Source: Acidobacteria bacterium Ga0077534
GTDB taxonomy: Bacteria > Acidobacteriota > Blastocatellia > Pyrinomonadales > Pyrinomonadaceae
NCBI GenBank assembly: GCA_001464455.1
Contig: LNEI01000027.1
Span: 248,001 to 312,000, forward strand
Length of the DNA: 64,000 nt
Direction: 5' to 3'
Under the pieces are notes generated by a model. That model did no database searches and was not told the DNA's origin. It saw only the letters and a program-made list of their open reading frames with translations. How positions within the stretch are numbered: the stretch's first letter is position 1; each line of letters starts with the position of its first letter. Below, one piece after another: positions 25,349-33,344 of the stretch. The position numbers and the translations under genes are program-made.

Positions 25349-26284
25349 TTAGTGCCCTGAGTACCAATCATAACCGTATTCAGCCCAGAAATCTTTTGGG
25401 CGTTCGCTCGTGAACTCGATCCGCCCGAGGCGTTTTATCTGTTTGATGCCGTATTTGGTTGGCGACGCGATGCGCAGCGGCGCTCCGTTCTCGGGGCGAA
25501 GCGGTTCGCCGTTCATCTCGTATGCGAGCAGCGTCTGCGGGTGCATCACGCTTGGCATGTCCCAGCCGACGTAGTATTTTTCGTCCGGCGTGGACATGGC
25601 GACATATGGCACCAGATCTTCAGGCTTTCCCGCCACGTCCGGAGGAGCACCGCTCGTGGTCTTTGGATTGTACACAGCGGCAAAATCTGAGAACTTCACG
25701 CCAGCCCAATGCACGATCGTGCTCCAGCCCTCGATACATTTGAATTCGGTGATCATCTCGGTTCGCGGCAGTTTTTTGATGTCCGCCATGGTGAGGACAA
25801 GATCGTCGACACGTCCGGCGAGCCCGGCGACGGTGAGCGTCCACGAGTTAATATCTATCTCTTGTTCGAGGCCCTCGAAGCCGTTGGTTCTGATCGGCGT
25901 CACTTGTTCCGGCGGAAATTCAGGAGCCAGTTTAGTCGGACGAAAGAAGAACTGACTTACTTTTTCATTAAACTCGAACGTTTTTAGAAGTAGTCGATCT
26001 TTCGACTTGAAAAGAAGATCTTTAGTTTCATCAGACAATGACCGCCATCCCACGATCCCAAGGAATACAGTCGCACCAATCGAGAGAAAATGTCGTCTTG
26101 ATTTGGCAAACATTTGTTTCTTCGCCGCTTCTGCCGACATCGGTTCGCTAAGATAGCGATGCTCGCCAAGGATCGATGCCGTGTTGTTCGGGTCACCCGG
26201 AAATGAATCGACGGTGTGACCAGTACGCCGTTCAAACTCACGTACCTTTTCCAGCAACACTTCCCTGTCTTTGTTCTCGCTCAT
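25349..26284 (-). CDS. Molybdopterin-dependent oxidoreductase (sulfite oxidase/YedY-MsrP family)
   Basis: The enzyme should carry Mo-molybdopterin and work in the periplasm or attached to the membrane. C183 in TEFKCIEGWSTIVHWAGV is the expected Mo ligand, and PVLVP-like segments (LVPYVAMSTPDEKYYVGWD) and APLRIASPTKYGIKQIK are typical. A twin-arginine motif (SRRHFLS, R63-R64) and a hydrophobic stretch follow an unusually long 60-residue N-terminal tail, so it may remain anchored. The gene overlaps the cytochrome b gene by 4 bp. With an ECF sigma operon and MsrB nearby, methionine-sulfoxide repair (MsrP role) is plausible; sulfite oxidation is the alternative. Confidence 0.85.
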   Translation of the reverse strand: MSENKDREVLLEKVREFERRTGHTVDSFPGDPNNTASILGEHRYLSEPMSAEAAKKQMFAKSRRHFLSIGATVFLGIVGWRSLSDETKDLLFKSKDRLLLKTFEFNEKVSQFFFRPTKLAPEFPPEQVTPIRTNGFEGLEQEIDINSWTLTVAGLAGRVDDLVLTMADIKKLPRTEMITEFKCIEGWSTIVHWAGVKFSDFAAVYNPKTTSGAPPDVAGKPEDLVPYVAMSTPDEKYYVGWDMPSVMHPQTLLAYEMNGEPLRPENGAPLRIASPTKYGIKQIKRLGRIEFTSERPKDFWAEYGYDWYSGH

Positions 26285-27051
26285 GACGCACTCTCCTCCT
26301 CGCGAGCGGTTGCCGGTTCGGCAACCGGTTCGACCGCATCGATGATGTCATAACCTGTTATCATCGATCTGAAATTACTCCAACCCGCTAAAATTACCTG
26401 AAAGACATGGACCAAAAAGAACAGCACGAACAATATCGTCAGCCAAAAATGAATCCAGCGTGCCCATTCGTAGCCGCCAAACATCGCCGTCAGAAATGAC
26501 AATTGCAGCGGTTTGTAGATGGCGAGGCCGGACAGGAGCGAACCGACGCCCATCAGGATCACGCTTGTGTAAGCGATTCGCTGTGCATCGTTGTATTTGC
26601 CCTGTGGCGGTTTGACCTTGACGATATGGGCGTCATGCAGGGCTACGAGCGGGGCACGTTTCAGTGAGCTTGGAACTGGCAGTATCGAACGCCATTCGCC
26701 AGAAACGATCGTATAAATGACATAGATCAGGCCGTTTATCGCAAAAAGCCACATGAAGAAAAAATGGAGCTGCATGCCCTCGGCGAGACGCTGAGGCATG
26801 TTTGTCCATTCGTAAGACCATGCGGGCAGATAGTCGGGTATCTTGTAGCCCCAAAAATCGACCTTGGATATCTCAAAAAACCACGGCGGGAAGAACTTAA
26901 AAAGCTCGTACCCAAATATCCGAATGCCATAAACCTGATTTGCCCAATAGATCAGCAGGCCGCTCCAGATCATGATCGTCAGGAGGGGAAAATTGATCCA
27001 GTGCATCCATCGGATCGCGAGCGGATGTTTTTTTTCGAGCTGTTTTTTCAT
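26281..27051 (-). CDS. Cytochrome b561-type membrane subunit
   Basis: It is a di-haem b membrane protein that likely passes quinol electrons to the molybdopterin enzyme next to it. Histidines suitable for haem occur in HPLAIRWMHWINFPLL, GMQLHFFFMWLF, HDAHIVKV and WIHFWLTILFVLFFLVHVFQ. Four to five membrane helices are seen in 256 residues. This is the family of hydrogenase/thiosulfate-reductase cytochrome b subunits, not MsrQ, so the pair differs from the E. coli MsrPQ system. It overlaps the downstream gene by 4 bp and starts 1 bp after the anti-sigma gene ends. Confidence 0.88.
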   Translation of the reverse strand: MKKQLEKKHPLAIRWMHWINFPLLTIMIWSGLLIYWANQVYGIRIFGYELFKFFPPWFFEISKVDFWGYKIPDYLPAWSYEWTNMPQRLAEGMQLHFFFMWLFAINGLIYVIYTIVSGEWRSILPVPSSLKRAPLVALHDAHIVKVKPPQGKYNDAQRIAYTSVILMGVGSLLSGLAIYKPLQLSFLTAMFGGYEWARWIHFWLTILFVLFFLVHVFQVILAGWSNFRSMITGYDIIDAVEPVAEPATAREEESAS

Positions 27052-27052
27052 C

Positions 27053-27967
27053 CTAGCCTTTTATTCGTTTATACGAGACGACCGGTTTCTCGACATGAGT
27101 GCGGATCGCCGGTGCTACCGCGTTTGCCAAAGCGACGTTGTCGTTGTCCGCAAGCTGCGAAACGACAAACACCGCATGGTGGCCTACGATAAACCCGGCA
27201 GCACGAACCGCTCCGTCATACAAAGCTGTCTCGACACTGGAATTATCGCCCGGCAGATCTGTATCGGTCATGAGCAGCGAGACCATTTTCCCTTTGTGCC
27301 TGACGACCACATGAGCAAACCGGCGGCCCTCATACACGCATGAGTGGGACTCGATAAACTCGACATCGCCCGCGACCTCCGCATTCGGCCTCGTCTTGAA
27401 TGCCGCCATCATCACGTTATCAAGATCTTTATTATACGTCCCAAATTTAGTTGCGGCTTCGTCGAGCGTTATCGGATCTTCTTTGAGATTATATTTGACC
27501 GCGCAATTTTCGTGATCGCCCACGGCGAGCGACGTCAGCTCGTCCCATGATGCACGAATTGCTTTGACGATGTCGGTATTATTATTTAGAGCAACGAAAA
27601 TATCATTCTGCGAGCGATTCATCCAAACCATCGCCCCCGTCACCACAAGAATAAGGCATGCAAAGCTAACCGCAACCATTCGCGCCGGAAGATATACGCC
27701 GCCCGTCAAAGTCTCGAACCAACCCGGATTTAATGCCGATTCTTTAAGCTGTGCGACCGTTCGGCCATAGAACACTGAGTCCAACTGCGTCTCAGCCGAA
27801 CCTTTAACAGCTTGTCTCAACTGATCCTTCAGGGAACGGCGCGTAGCCATTTCGCCTCGGCAAGCGGGGCAATTCTCGAGGTGCCGCAGCACCTCGTGAT
27901 TGGTCTCGATCAGCAGTTCGTCGCTGATATACGATTCCATCATTGCTTTTAATTCTCTGCAATCCAT
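27053..27967 (-). CDS. Zinc-finger anti-sigma factor with membrane helix and sensor domain
   Basis: The N-terminal zf-HC2 domain (MDCRELKAMMESYISDE, then HEVLRHLENCPACRGE) binds ECF sigma factors in the cytoplasm. A single helix (about 93-113, MVAVSFACLILVVTGAMVWM) leads to a periplasmic domain of about 190 residues. That part has two cysteines (NCAVKY and HSCVYEGR), which could respond to redox state, but this is inference. The gene follows the sigma-factor gene by 11 bp and precedes the redox pair, so it likely controls the expression of that operon. Confidence 0.9.
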   Translation of the reverse strand: MDCRELKAMMESYISDELLIETNHEVLRHLENCPACRGEMATRRSLKDQLRQAVKGSAETQLDSVFYGRTVAQLKESALNPGWFETLTGGVYLPARMVAVSFACLILVVTGAMVWMNRSQNDIFVALNNNTDIVKAIRASWDELTSLAVGDHENCAVKYNLKEDPITLDEAATKFGTYNKDLDNVMMAAFKTRPNAEVAGDVEFIESHSCVYEGRRFAHVVVRHKGKMVSLLMTDTDLPGDNSSVETALYDGAVRAAGFIVGHHAVFVVSQLADNDNVALANAVAPAIRTHVEKPVVSYKRIKG

Positions 27968-27978
27968 AACAAACCTTC

Positions 27979-28527
27979 CTATCCCTCAGCGGCGATCCTT
28001 CCTTGTGCGTTAAAGCCCGATAATTCCTGTCTCAACAACCGCCGTCCACGATGCAATCGCGACATAACGGTCCCGATCGGCACCTGCAGCAACTCAGCCG
28101 CCTCTTTGTACGAGAATTCCTCGACATCCGTCAGCAAAACAACTTGGGCAAACTTCACCGGCACCCGCCGGATCGCCGCAATTATGTCTTCGTCGTTTAG
28201 GTTCTGTGGTATCGGCGGTTCAAACGCGACCGTTTGGGCGATCTGTTCTTCCGTATCTTCGACGAGCTTTAACTGGCCGAGCTTCATCCGCCGCTTTCCG
28301 TTTAGACGATATAGGATCGTGACGAGCCACGCTCTGCAGTTCGTATCGGGCGTATAGCGGTGAAATGAACGCAGGCCCTCGGCAAATGTTTCCTGGGTAA
28401 GGTCCTCCGCCGTCTCCTTGTCACGGACGAGCCAGTACGCGACGCGATACACGTCGGGCATCAGCGGCAAGGCCTCAGCCTCAAATGCCGCCCAATCTTT
28501 TTCTCGTTCTCGGCCGAATCCGAACAT
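27979..28527 (-). CDS. ECF RNA polymerase sigma factor
   Basis: It has region 2 (DVYRVAYWLVRDKETAEDLT, QETFAEGLRSFHRY) and region 4 (VLLTDVEEFSYKEAAELLQV, GTVMSRLHRGRRLLR). ATG at 28525-28527 gives the usual length (182 residues); the open frame continues upstream to 28629 but that part resembles promoter DNA. It is first in the operon sigma - anti-sigma - cytochrome b - molybdopterin enzyme, and is divergent from the MsrB gene. Autoregulation and control of msrB are likely but not shown. Confidence 0.92.
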   Translation of the reverse strand: MFGFGREREKDWAAFEAEALPLMPDVYRVAYWLVRDKETAEDLTQETFAEGLRSFHRYTPDTNCRAWLVTILYRLNGKRRMKLGQLKLVEDTEEQIAQTVAFEPPIPQNLNDEDIIAAIRRVPVKFAQVVLLTDVEEFSYKEAAELLQVPIGTVMSRLHRGRRLLRQELSGFNAQGRIAAEG

Positions 28528-28632
28528 CGTCAGAAGTGTAATGCCACCATTGTCCGCCGTTATTCCCGGCGACGGCAAACTGAATCTGGAATATTTCGCG
28601 GGGCGAAACGAATAATACGTACGCCGCACGGC

Positions 28633-28658
28633 GAAACTTTCTGCTACCTTTTTATAAG
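28633..28658 (+). promoter_or_regulatory. Possible ECF-type promoter of msrB
   Basis: GAAAC (28633-28637), a frequent ECF -35 core, lies 15 bp before TATAAG (28653-28658). The msrB ATG follows after 3 nt, which is too close for this -10 box unless translation starts further in, so the assignment is weak. Confidence 0.25.
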
Positions 28659-28661
28659 ACC

Positions 28662-29228
28662 ATGAAAAAAATTCATATCAATTCGATACTTTTCTTACTC
28701 GCGGGAAGTTTCGTCATGCTCGGCGCCGGATGTGCGGATAAGATGACATCTGAAGCCGCGAAGACCGAGCCGGTTGCGGTATCTACGCCTGCAGTCGTCA
28801 AGGCGCCGTCGGCCGCGGACGAGGTGTTTGACGGGCAAAAGTTGGTAAAATCGGACGAGGAATGGAAAAAAGAGCTTTCACCGGAAGCATTCTACGTGCT
28901 CCGTCAGGAAGGCACCGAACGGCCGTACACCGGAAAGTACGACAAACACAAGGAAACCGGCGACTATCACTGTGCCGCGTGTAACCTTAAGCTTTTTAGC
29001 TCGAAGACAAAGTTTGATTCGGGAACCGGCTGGCCTAGTTTCTATGAACCGATCAACGCAAAAAACGTCGTCGATGTAAAAGATACTTCACTTGGAATGG
29101 AGCGGATCGAGGTCGAATGTGCTCGCTGCGGCTCACACCTTGGCCACGTCTTTGACGATGGGCCGAAGCCGACGGGACTGAGGTATTGTATAAATTCGCT
29201 CTCATTGAAATTCGAGCAGGCCAAATAA
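28662..29228 (+). CDS. msrB: Secreted or lipid-anchored methionine sulfoxide reductase B
   Basis: MsrB reduces the R form of methionine sulfoxide in proteins. A hydrophobic leader ends in LGAGC (Cys24), a lipobox-like site, so the enzyme should act in the periplasm, unlike the usual cytoplasmic MsrB. The domain (about 65-185) has the zinc pairs CAAC and [14 protein letters not shown] and the catalytic C176 in GLRYCINS. A Pro/Ala/Val-rich linker connects anchor and domain. It is transcribed divergently from the ECF sigma operon and converges on a small membrane-protein gene. Confidence 0.94.
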   Translation: MKKIHINSILFLLAGSFVMLGAGCADKMTSEAAKTEPVAVSTPAVVKAPSAADEVFDGQKLVKSDEEWKKELSPEAFYVLRQEGTERPYTGKYDKHKETGDYHCAACNLKLFSSKTKFDSGTGWPSFYEPINAKNVVDVKDTSLGMERIEVECARCGSHLGHVFDDGPKPTGLRYCINSLSLKFEQAK

Positions 29229-29235
29229 ATTTTGA

Positions 29236-29403
29236 TCACTTTCGCCGCATCCGGAAGACAGCGTACGCGATAAGAAGAATTCCAACGACGATCTCGGAAA
29301 CTCGCCCGAAACCGTGTCCACTCGGCAGCAAGCCGTCGGTCGTAGCCGCACTGGCGAGGAACCAAATACCGGCGAGCAAAAGCACTATCCACAAAAGACG
29401 CAT
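29236..29403 (-). CDS. Small membrane protein, 55 residues
   Basis: ATG at 29401-29403 gives two hydrophobic helices (LLWIVLLLAGIWFLASAAT and IVVGILLIAYAVFRM) joined by a short polar loop and ending in basic residues. An upstream start would overlap the YggX-like gene. No family was recognised. It is the last gene of a minus-strand run that includes a peroxiredoxin and meets msrB end to end with 7 bp between. Confidence 0.6.
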   Translation of the reverse strand: MRLLWIVLLLAGIWFLASAATTDGLLPSGHGFGRVSEIVVGILLIAYAVFRMRRK

Positions 29404-29410
29404 AACTCGT

Positions 29411-29704
29411 TCACCAATTAACGCTGCCTTCTTTCGAAGTATCGATCTGAGCAAGTTCGACACCTTCGTCGTAGAAGAAGATCTTCATATTGTCGAAAAG
29501 AAACTCATGCGAATCCGGATTAGAAACGTCGATGCCGAAGTGATTGATTAGCTGATTCTGCTTCTGTAGCCACTCTTTCCAGCATCCCTGACACATCTCA
29601 GCACCTATCTTCTGCCCAAGCTCGGTCGGAATCGGAGCGTAACCCATCGGCTCAGTCTTCTGCCCACAACGCCCGCATTGAAATTTTTCACCAAATAACG
29701 CCAT
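29411..29704 (-). CDS. YggX-like Fe(II)-trafficking family protein with N-terminal zinc ribbon
   Basis: The C-terminal 70 residues match the YggX family, which protects Fe-S proteins from oxidation: PIPTELGQKIGAEMCQGCWK, WLQKQNQLINHFGIDVSNPD and FLFDNMKIFF. Unlike YggX, the N-terminus carries CGRCG and the middle carries CQGC, so together they could bind a metal. At 97 residues it is a little longer than YggX (about 90). It lies 22 bp downstream of a REPIN that separates it from the peroxiredoxin gene. Confidence 0.75.
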   Translation of the reverse strand: MALFGEKFQCGRCGQKTEPMGYAPIPTELGQKIGAEMCQGCWKEWLQKQNQLINHFGIDVSNPDSHEFLFDNMKIFFYDEGVELAQIDTSKEGSVNW

Positions 29705-29726
29705 AAGCGAATTTTACCACAAAGCC

Positions 29727-29859
29727 GGGAACGCGGGCGCCCCGCCTGCAAGCGGCCCGCTTCGGGACGCTGAAGAACGAACTGATTATTCAAGTTGGAC
29801 ACACCGCGACATCGTCACGCCGGAGGAACCGGCGTTGCAGGCGAGGGCGCCTGCGGTCC
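29727..29859. repeat. REPIN-type inverted repeat, copy 3
   Basis: It has the same layout and orientation as copy 2 at 3471-3604. The left arm is slightly degenerate (GCGGGCG-CCC-CGCCTGC) with AGCGGCCC-GCTTC-GGGACGCT; the right arm carries ACGCCGG-AGGAA-CCGGCGT and GCAGGCG. It is wedged between the peroxiredoxin stop (2 bp away) and the YggX-like start, inside what looks like one operon. Confidence 0.85.
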
Positions 29860-29861
29860 AG

Positions 29862-30317
29862 TCAGTAGCCCTTCGCCAGCAAAATAGCAGCCAAAACATC
29901 ATCATCCGACGGTTTGAACAGGCTGACGGTTTGCACCTTATGATAGACGGCCTTTCCGTCCCCATCGATAACGACCACACCACGAGCCGACCGCCCGGGT
30001 ATCCATGATTTCATGCCGTAGGTCGCGGATACTTTTCCATCCGCATCAGCCAGCAAACGCAGTGGCAGCTCATTTTTCTCGGCAAACCCCTTATGCGACT
30101 CAACAGAGTCAGTCGAGATCCCCACAACCTCAGCCCCCGTCGCCTGATACTCCGACCAATGGTCCCGCACCGAACACAACTGCGCCGTACAAACCGGCGA
30201 ATTATCCGCCGGATAAAAGAGCAGAACAACAGGTTTGCCTTTGTGATCGCTGAACGTCCAGTTATTTCCGTCGCCATCGACAAGGGTAAAATCAGGAGCT
30301 AAAGCACCATTCTTCAT
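29862..30317 (-). CDS. Peroxiredoxin, Bcp/PrxQ type
   Basis: It reduces hydrogen peroxide and organic hydroperoxides with thiol donors in the cytoplasm. The peroxidatic C43 and the likely resolving C48 are five residues apart in ADNSPVCTAQLCSVRD, as in the atypical two-cysteine Bcp group. VVGISTDSVESHKGFAEKN and GRSARGVVVIDGDGKAVY are typical later parts. No signal peptide is present. It starts 4 bp after the preceding gene's end. Confidence 0.93.
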   Translation of the reverse strand: MKNGALAPDFTLVDGDGNNWTFSDHKGKPVVLLFYPADNSPVCTAQLCSVRDHWSEYQATGAEVVGISTDSVESHKGFAEKNELPLRLLADADGKVSATYGMKSWIPGRSARGVVVIDGDGKAVYHKVQTVSLFKPSDDDVLAAILLAKGY

Positions 30318-30321
30318 ATTC

Positions 30322-30651
30322 TCACGTATTCCCGTCTATTGGACTAAATGTCGATTCGAAGTCGCCTCTTTCGAGCAAATCTAAAACCACGGATTCTATC
30401 CGTGGCCGTGTAACTTCATCGATCAGGATCATATCGGTTGCCCAAAAGTAAGCCCCGCCTAGGCATTCTCCCGTCGCTTTGTTCTTTTCCGACAAAGACA
30501 ATATATTTCTATAAGTGAAGAAACTGGCAATCCATTTTTTACCGGACGCGTGCGTAACGATTACATCTGTATTGTCGTCTGCGGGGGTCCATTCCCCGTC
30601 AGCCCAAGTTTCGGCTTCAATCCAAATATCTTTCACCAGTTGTTTTGTCAC
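30322..30651 (-). CDS. Conserved-looking cytoplasmic protein of unknown function
   Basis: The 109-residue product has no signal peptide or membrane helix. It has an acidic N-terminal half with several Trp (KDIWIEAETWADGEWTP), a central beta-rich part (KKWIASFFTYRNILSL) and a C-terminal helix (RIESVVLDLLERGDFESTF). No family was recognised; it is reminiscent of small immunity- or toxin-antidote-like proteins, but nothing supports that further. It overlaps the radical SAM gene by 4 bp, so the two are translationally coupled. Confidence 0.65.
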   Translation of the reverse strand: MTKQLVKDIWIEAETWADGEWTPADDNTDVIVTHASGKKWIASFFTYRNILSLSEKNKATGECLGGAYFWATDMILIDEVTRPRIESVVLDLLERGDFESTFSPIDGNT

Positions 30652-31655
30652 TGAAAATCCCTAATATCCTTAAACGGCTTCTCCGCATCTGTAAAATCCG
30701 GCCGGTAGTAGTGCGAGGCCGATTCGTATTCCTGCATGAAGCCTTCTTCCATTCCGAGGTCTTCTAATAGTGAAACGGCTTCGAACCACTCGCCCTCGCT
30801 GATACGACGTGACAATAAAATGTAACGGTCGTCGGTCGCGGCTTTGTTGGTGGCGTAGTATTGGGCCATGAGGGAGATGGCGGTTTTGGGGGAGAGTTCG
30901 TCGCGGATCCAGCGGAGGTTTGATTCGATGTCGGCAATGCCGTTTGGTAGGACGAGCAGGCGGATCATGAGGCCGCGTTTTAGCAGGCCGTCTTCGCCAA
31001 ACTCGAGCGTGTCGCCCATTTGACGGTGCATTTCCTTGATGGCGGCGCGGGCGTATTCCTTGTAATCGCGGACCTTGGAATATTGAAAACCGGCGTCCGA
31101 ATCAGCGTATTTTAGATCAGGCAGATAGATATCAACGATGCCGTCGAGCAGCCGCAGGACTTCGACCGAGTCGTAAGCGTTCGTGTTGTAAACGATCGGC
31201 AGCGTAAGGCCTTGCTGAGCCGCAAGCAAAATACCGCGAGCCATCTGCGGTGCAAAATGCGTGGGCGAGACGAAGCCGATGTTGTGCACGCCTTTTGCTT
31301 GCAGCTCAAGCATCATTTCAGCGAGGCGTTCGTGGGTTACCTCGTTCTTTTTCTGCGTTTTCCAGGTTTGCGAGATCTGGTAATTCTGACAGTAAACGCA
31401 GCGGAGGTTACAGTTGCCGAAGAAGATATTTCCGGCCCCGTTCGAGCCGGACAGACACGGCTCCTCGCCGAAATGAGCCGTATAACTCGAAACGATCGGC
31501 AACCGGCCCGAATAGCACGCCGCGATCTCATCATTGAGCCGGTCATTGCCGCAGTCTTTCGGGCAGACGGTACATGAACGGAGCAATTCTTCGAGAGCGA
31601 GTACGCGTTCTTCGAGCTTATTCTCCGCCAAGAGTGTTAGATACCTTGCGTTCAC
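30648..31655 (-). CDS. Radical SAM protein (PflX-like, pyruvate-formate-lyase-activase related)
   Basis: It should use S-adenosylmethionine and a 4Fe-4S cluster to make a radical. The cluster motif is C82-x3-C86-x2-C89 in GNCNLRCVYCQNYQIS. An N-terminal cysteine set (SCTVCPKDCG and ACYSG) is shared with the PflX/COG1313 group, whose substrate is unknown. The rest forms the partial TIM barrel (HNIGFVSPTHFAPQMARGIL). The GTG start at 31655 lies within the 3' end of the DUF2721 gene (38-bp overlap). Confidence 0.88.
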   Translation of the reverse strand: MNARYLTLLAENKLEERVLALEELLRSCTVCPKDCGNDRLNDEIAACYSGRLPIVSSYTAHFGEEPCLSGSNGAGNIFFGNCNLRCVYCQNYQISQTWKTQKKNEVTHERLAEMMLELQAKGVHNIGFVSPTHFAPQMARGILLAAQQGLTLPIVYNTNAYDSVEVLRLLDGIVDIYLPDLKYADSDAGFQYSKVRDYKEYARAAIKEMHRQMGDTLEFGEDGLLKRGLMIRLLVLPNGIADIESNLRWIRDELSPKTAISLMAQYYATNKAATDDRYILLSRRISEGEWFEAVSLLEDLGMEEGFMQEYESASHYYRPDFTDAEKPFKDIRDFQ

Positions 31656-32253
31656 GTTTTTCCTTTAGCTTGGCGAGATTCCTGCCGTGGTGCTTTCCTT
31701 GAGCGGCATATTTGCTGGTGACGTCGAGAGGGGCGACGTTACGGGCGAGTTCCCAGGTGAAATCCATCTCGGCATTCACAGTTGCCGTCGCCATTCTGGT
31801 CTCTTTGATCATCAAAAGGCTGCCGTAGAACAAGCACATGATCCCGATTATTCCGATACCGATCGGCAGCAGTTGGAGTGAGCGATACGTGGAAAAAAAT
31901 GCGGCGGCGGCGATCAACACGCTGGTCAAAACGAAAGCTCCGATCCCGTAATAAAATGTACCGAGGGCTCGCTGCAGTATTCGCGACCGGCTAGTTACCT
32001 TGTCCAATAGGTCGACGACGACCTCGACTCGTTTGTCGTAGAGAGGGATCTCGTCGCGGTCCTCGACATATATCAATTCGCCAAGCCTTACCTCAAGCTG
32101 CCGAACGCGATCGACAACACGGCCGAGCCGTGTCGACGTAGAAAGCACAAGCGAACCCGTTGCCGAGATCAGAAGGGCAGGCGTGACCATCGCGGTTAGA
32201 AACTCGATGGTCGAGTTTAGAGCATTAGGATTTACGATATCGCCAGCCGCCAT
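31618..32253 (-). CDS. DUF2721 membrane protein
   Basis: The ATG at 32251-32253 gives a protein with three hydrophobic segments (FLTAMVTPALLISATGSLVL, YYGIGAFVLTSVLIAAAAFF, LLPIGIGIIGIMCLFYGSLL) and a cytoplasmic loop STRLGRVVDRVRQLEVRL that is characteristic of DUF2721. The basic C-terminal tail overlaps the radical SAM gene. No function is known for the family. An upstream start at 32340 would run into the divergent esterase gene. It heads the minus-strand run through the peroxiredoxin. Confidence 0.85.
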   Translation of the reverse strand: MAAGDIVNPNALNSTIEFLTAMVTPALLISATGSLVLSTSTRLGRVVDRVRQLEVRLGELIYVEDRDEIPLYDKRVEVVVDLLDKVTSRSRILQRALGTFYYGIGAFVLTSVLIAAAAFFSTYRSLQLLPIGIGIIGIMCLFYGSLLMIKETRMATATVNAEMDFTWELARNVAPLDVTSKYAAQGKHHGRNLAKLKEKRERKVSNTLGGE

Positions 32254-32292
32254 AAGATGGAAGTTTACGCTATAATCGGGCAAATTTGAATT

Positions 32293-33285
32293 ATGATCCG
32301 AGACAATATTCCCCGCGGTTCTACGGTTACGCTCCGGCATGAGAGCGAGGTCCTAAAAGACAATCCCCTTTGCGATCCGCACGTTCGTGACCTGATCGTT
32401 TATCTCCCGCCGGGTTACGACCGCTCGGATGAACGCTATCCAAGTGTGTATGTTCTGACCGGGTTTACCGGCCGCGGGCAGATGCTGCTCAACGATGCGG
32501 CATTTGCACCAAATTTTGCTGAGCGGATGGATCGCCTGATCGCCGCGGGCACGATCCGGCCGATGGTTGCTGTAATGCCTGATTGCTTTACTTATTTCGG
32601 CGGTTCTCAATACATCAACTCAACGGCAACGGGACGATACGAAGACTATCTGACCGATGAGATCGTTCCGTTTGTAGATGAACACTTCCGAACCCTTGCC
32701 CAGCGCGACGCACGAGCCGTTATGGGCAAATCATCGGGCGGCTATGGCTCGCTGATCATGGGAATGCGGCACTCAGATATCTTCTCGATGGTTTGCTCCA
32801 TCGCGGGAGACGCGTATTTCGAATACTGCTATCCGATGGATTTTGCCAAAGCCTTTCGCACCATCAAGGGCGATCCGATGCTGTTTATGGAGAAGGTTTG
32901 GTCGACGGAAAAACAAGGCCGTGATGCCCATGCTGCAATAAATACCATCGGCATGGCCGCGTGCTATTCACCACGGGGAACCGGTTTTGAACTGCCCTTT
33001 GACCTGGAAACCGGCATTATCCGCGAGGACGTTTGGAAGCAGTGGCTTTCTCACGATCCCGTACGACTTGTTGATAATCGCATCGATGATCTTCGATCGC
33101 TAAAACTACTGTTTCTTGATGCCGGAAAGAGCGACGAGTTCAACCTCGACATCGGTGCGAGGATACTATCGCGCAAACTCCGAGAACGCGGGATTGATCA
33201 CATTCACGAAGAATTCGATGGCGGCCATTTTAGTATTTCCTATCGCTTTGACCGTTCACTGGAGCTTATTGACTCCGTACTGTAA
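32293..33285 (+). CDS. Esterase of the alpha/beta hydrolase fold (esterase D/Fes-like)
   Basis: It probably hydrolyses acyl or feruloyl esters in the cytoplasm, as no signal peptide is visible. The nucleophile serine is in MGKSSGGYGSLIMG (GxSxG). RDLIVYLPPGYDRSDERYPS and SVYVLTGFTGRG-like starting strands and the likely acid and histidine (FLDAGKSDEFNLD, EEFDGGHFSISYR) complete the triad. At 330 residues it fits the putative-esterase family. TATAAT at 32271-32276 lies 16 nt before the ATG and could be its -10 box. Confidence 0.85.
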   Translation: MIRDNIPRGSTVTLRHESEVLKDNPLCDPHVRDLIVYLPPGYDRSDERYPSVYVLTGFTGRGQMLLNDAAFAPNFAERMDRLIAAGTIRPMVAVMPDCFTYFGGSQYINSTATGRYEDYLTDEIVPFVDEHFRTLAQRDARAVMGKSSGGYGSLIMGMRHSDIFSMVCSIAGDAYFEYCYPMDFAKAFRTIKGDPMLFMEKVWSTEKQGRDAHAAINTIGMAACYSPRGTGFELPFDLETGIIREDVWKQWLSHDPVRLVDNRIDDLRSLKLLFLDAGKSDEFNLDIGARILSRKLRERGIDHIHEEFDGGHFSISYRFDRSLELIDSVL

Positions 33286-33344
33286 TTAAAGCTTCACCGC
33301 CGGATCGACACGCTAACGCGTAAAAATCAGATATATTTGTGTTC

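Noticed and set aside
25132-25371. Minus-strand frame of 79 codons
   Set aside because: It runs through the long inverted repeat and opposite the DUF2256 gene, whose cysteine pattern is far more convincing.
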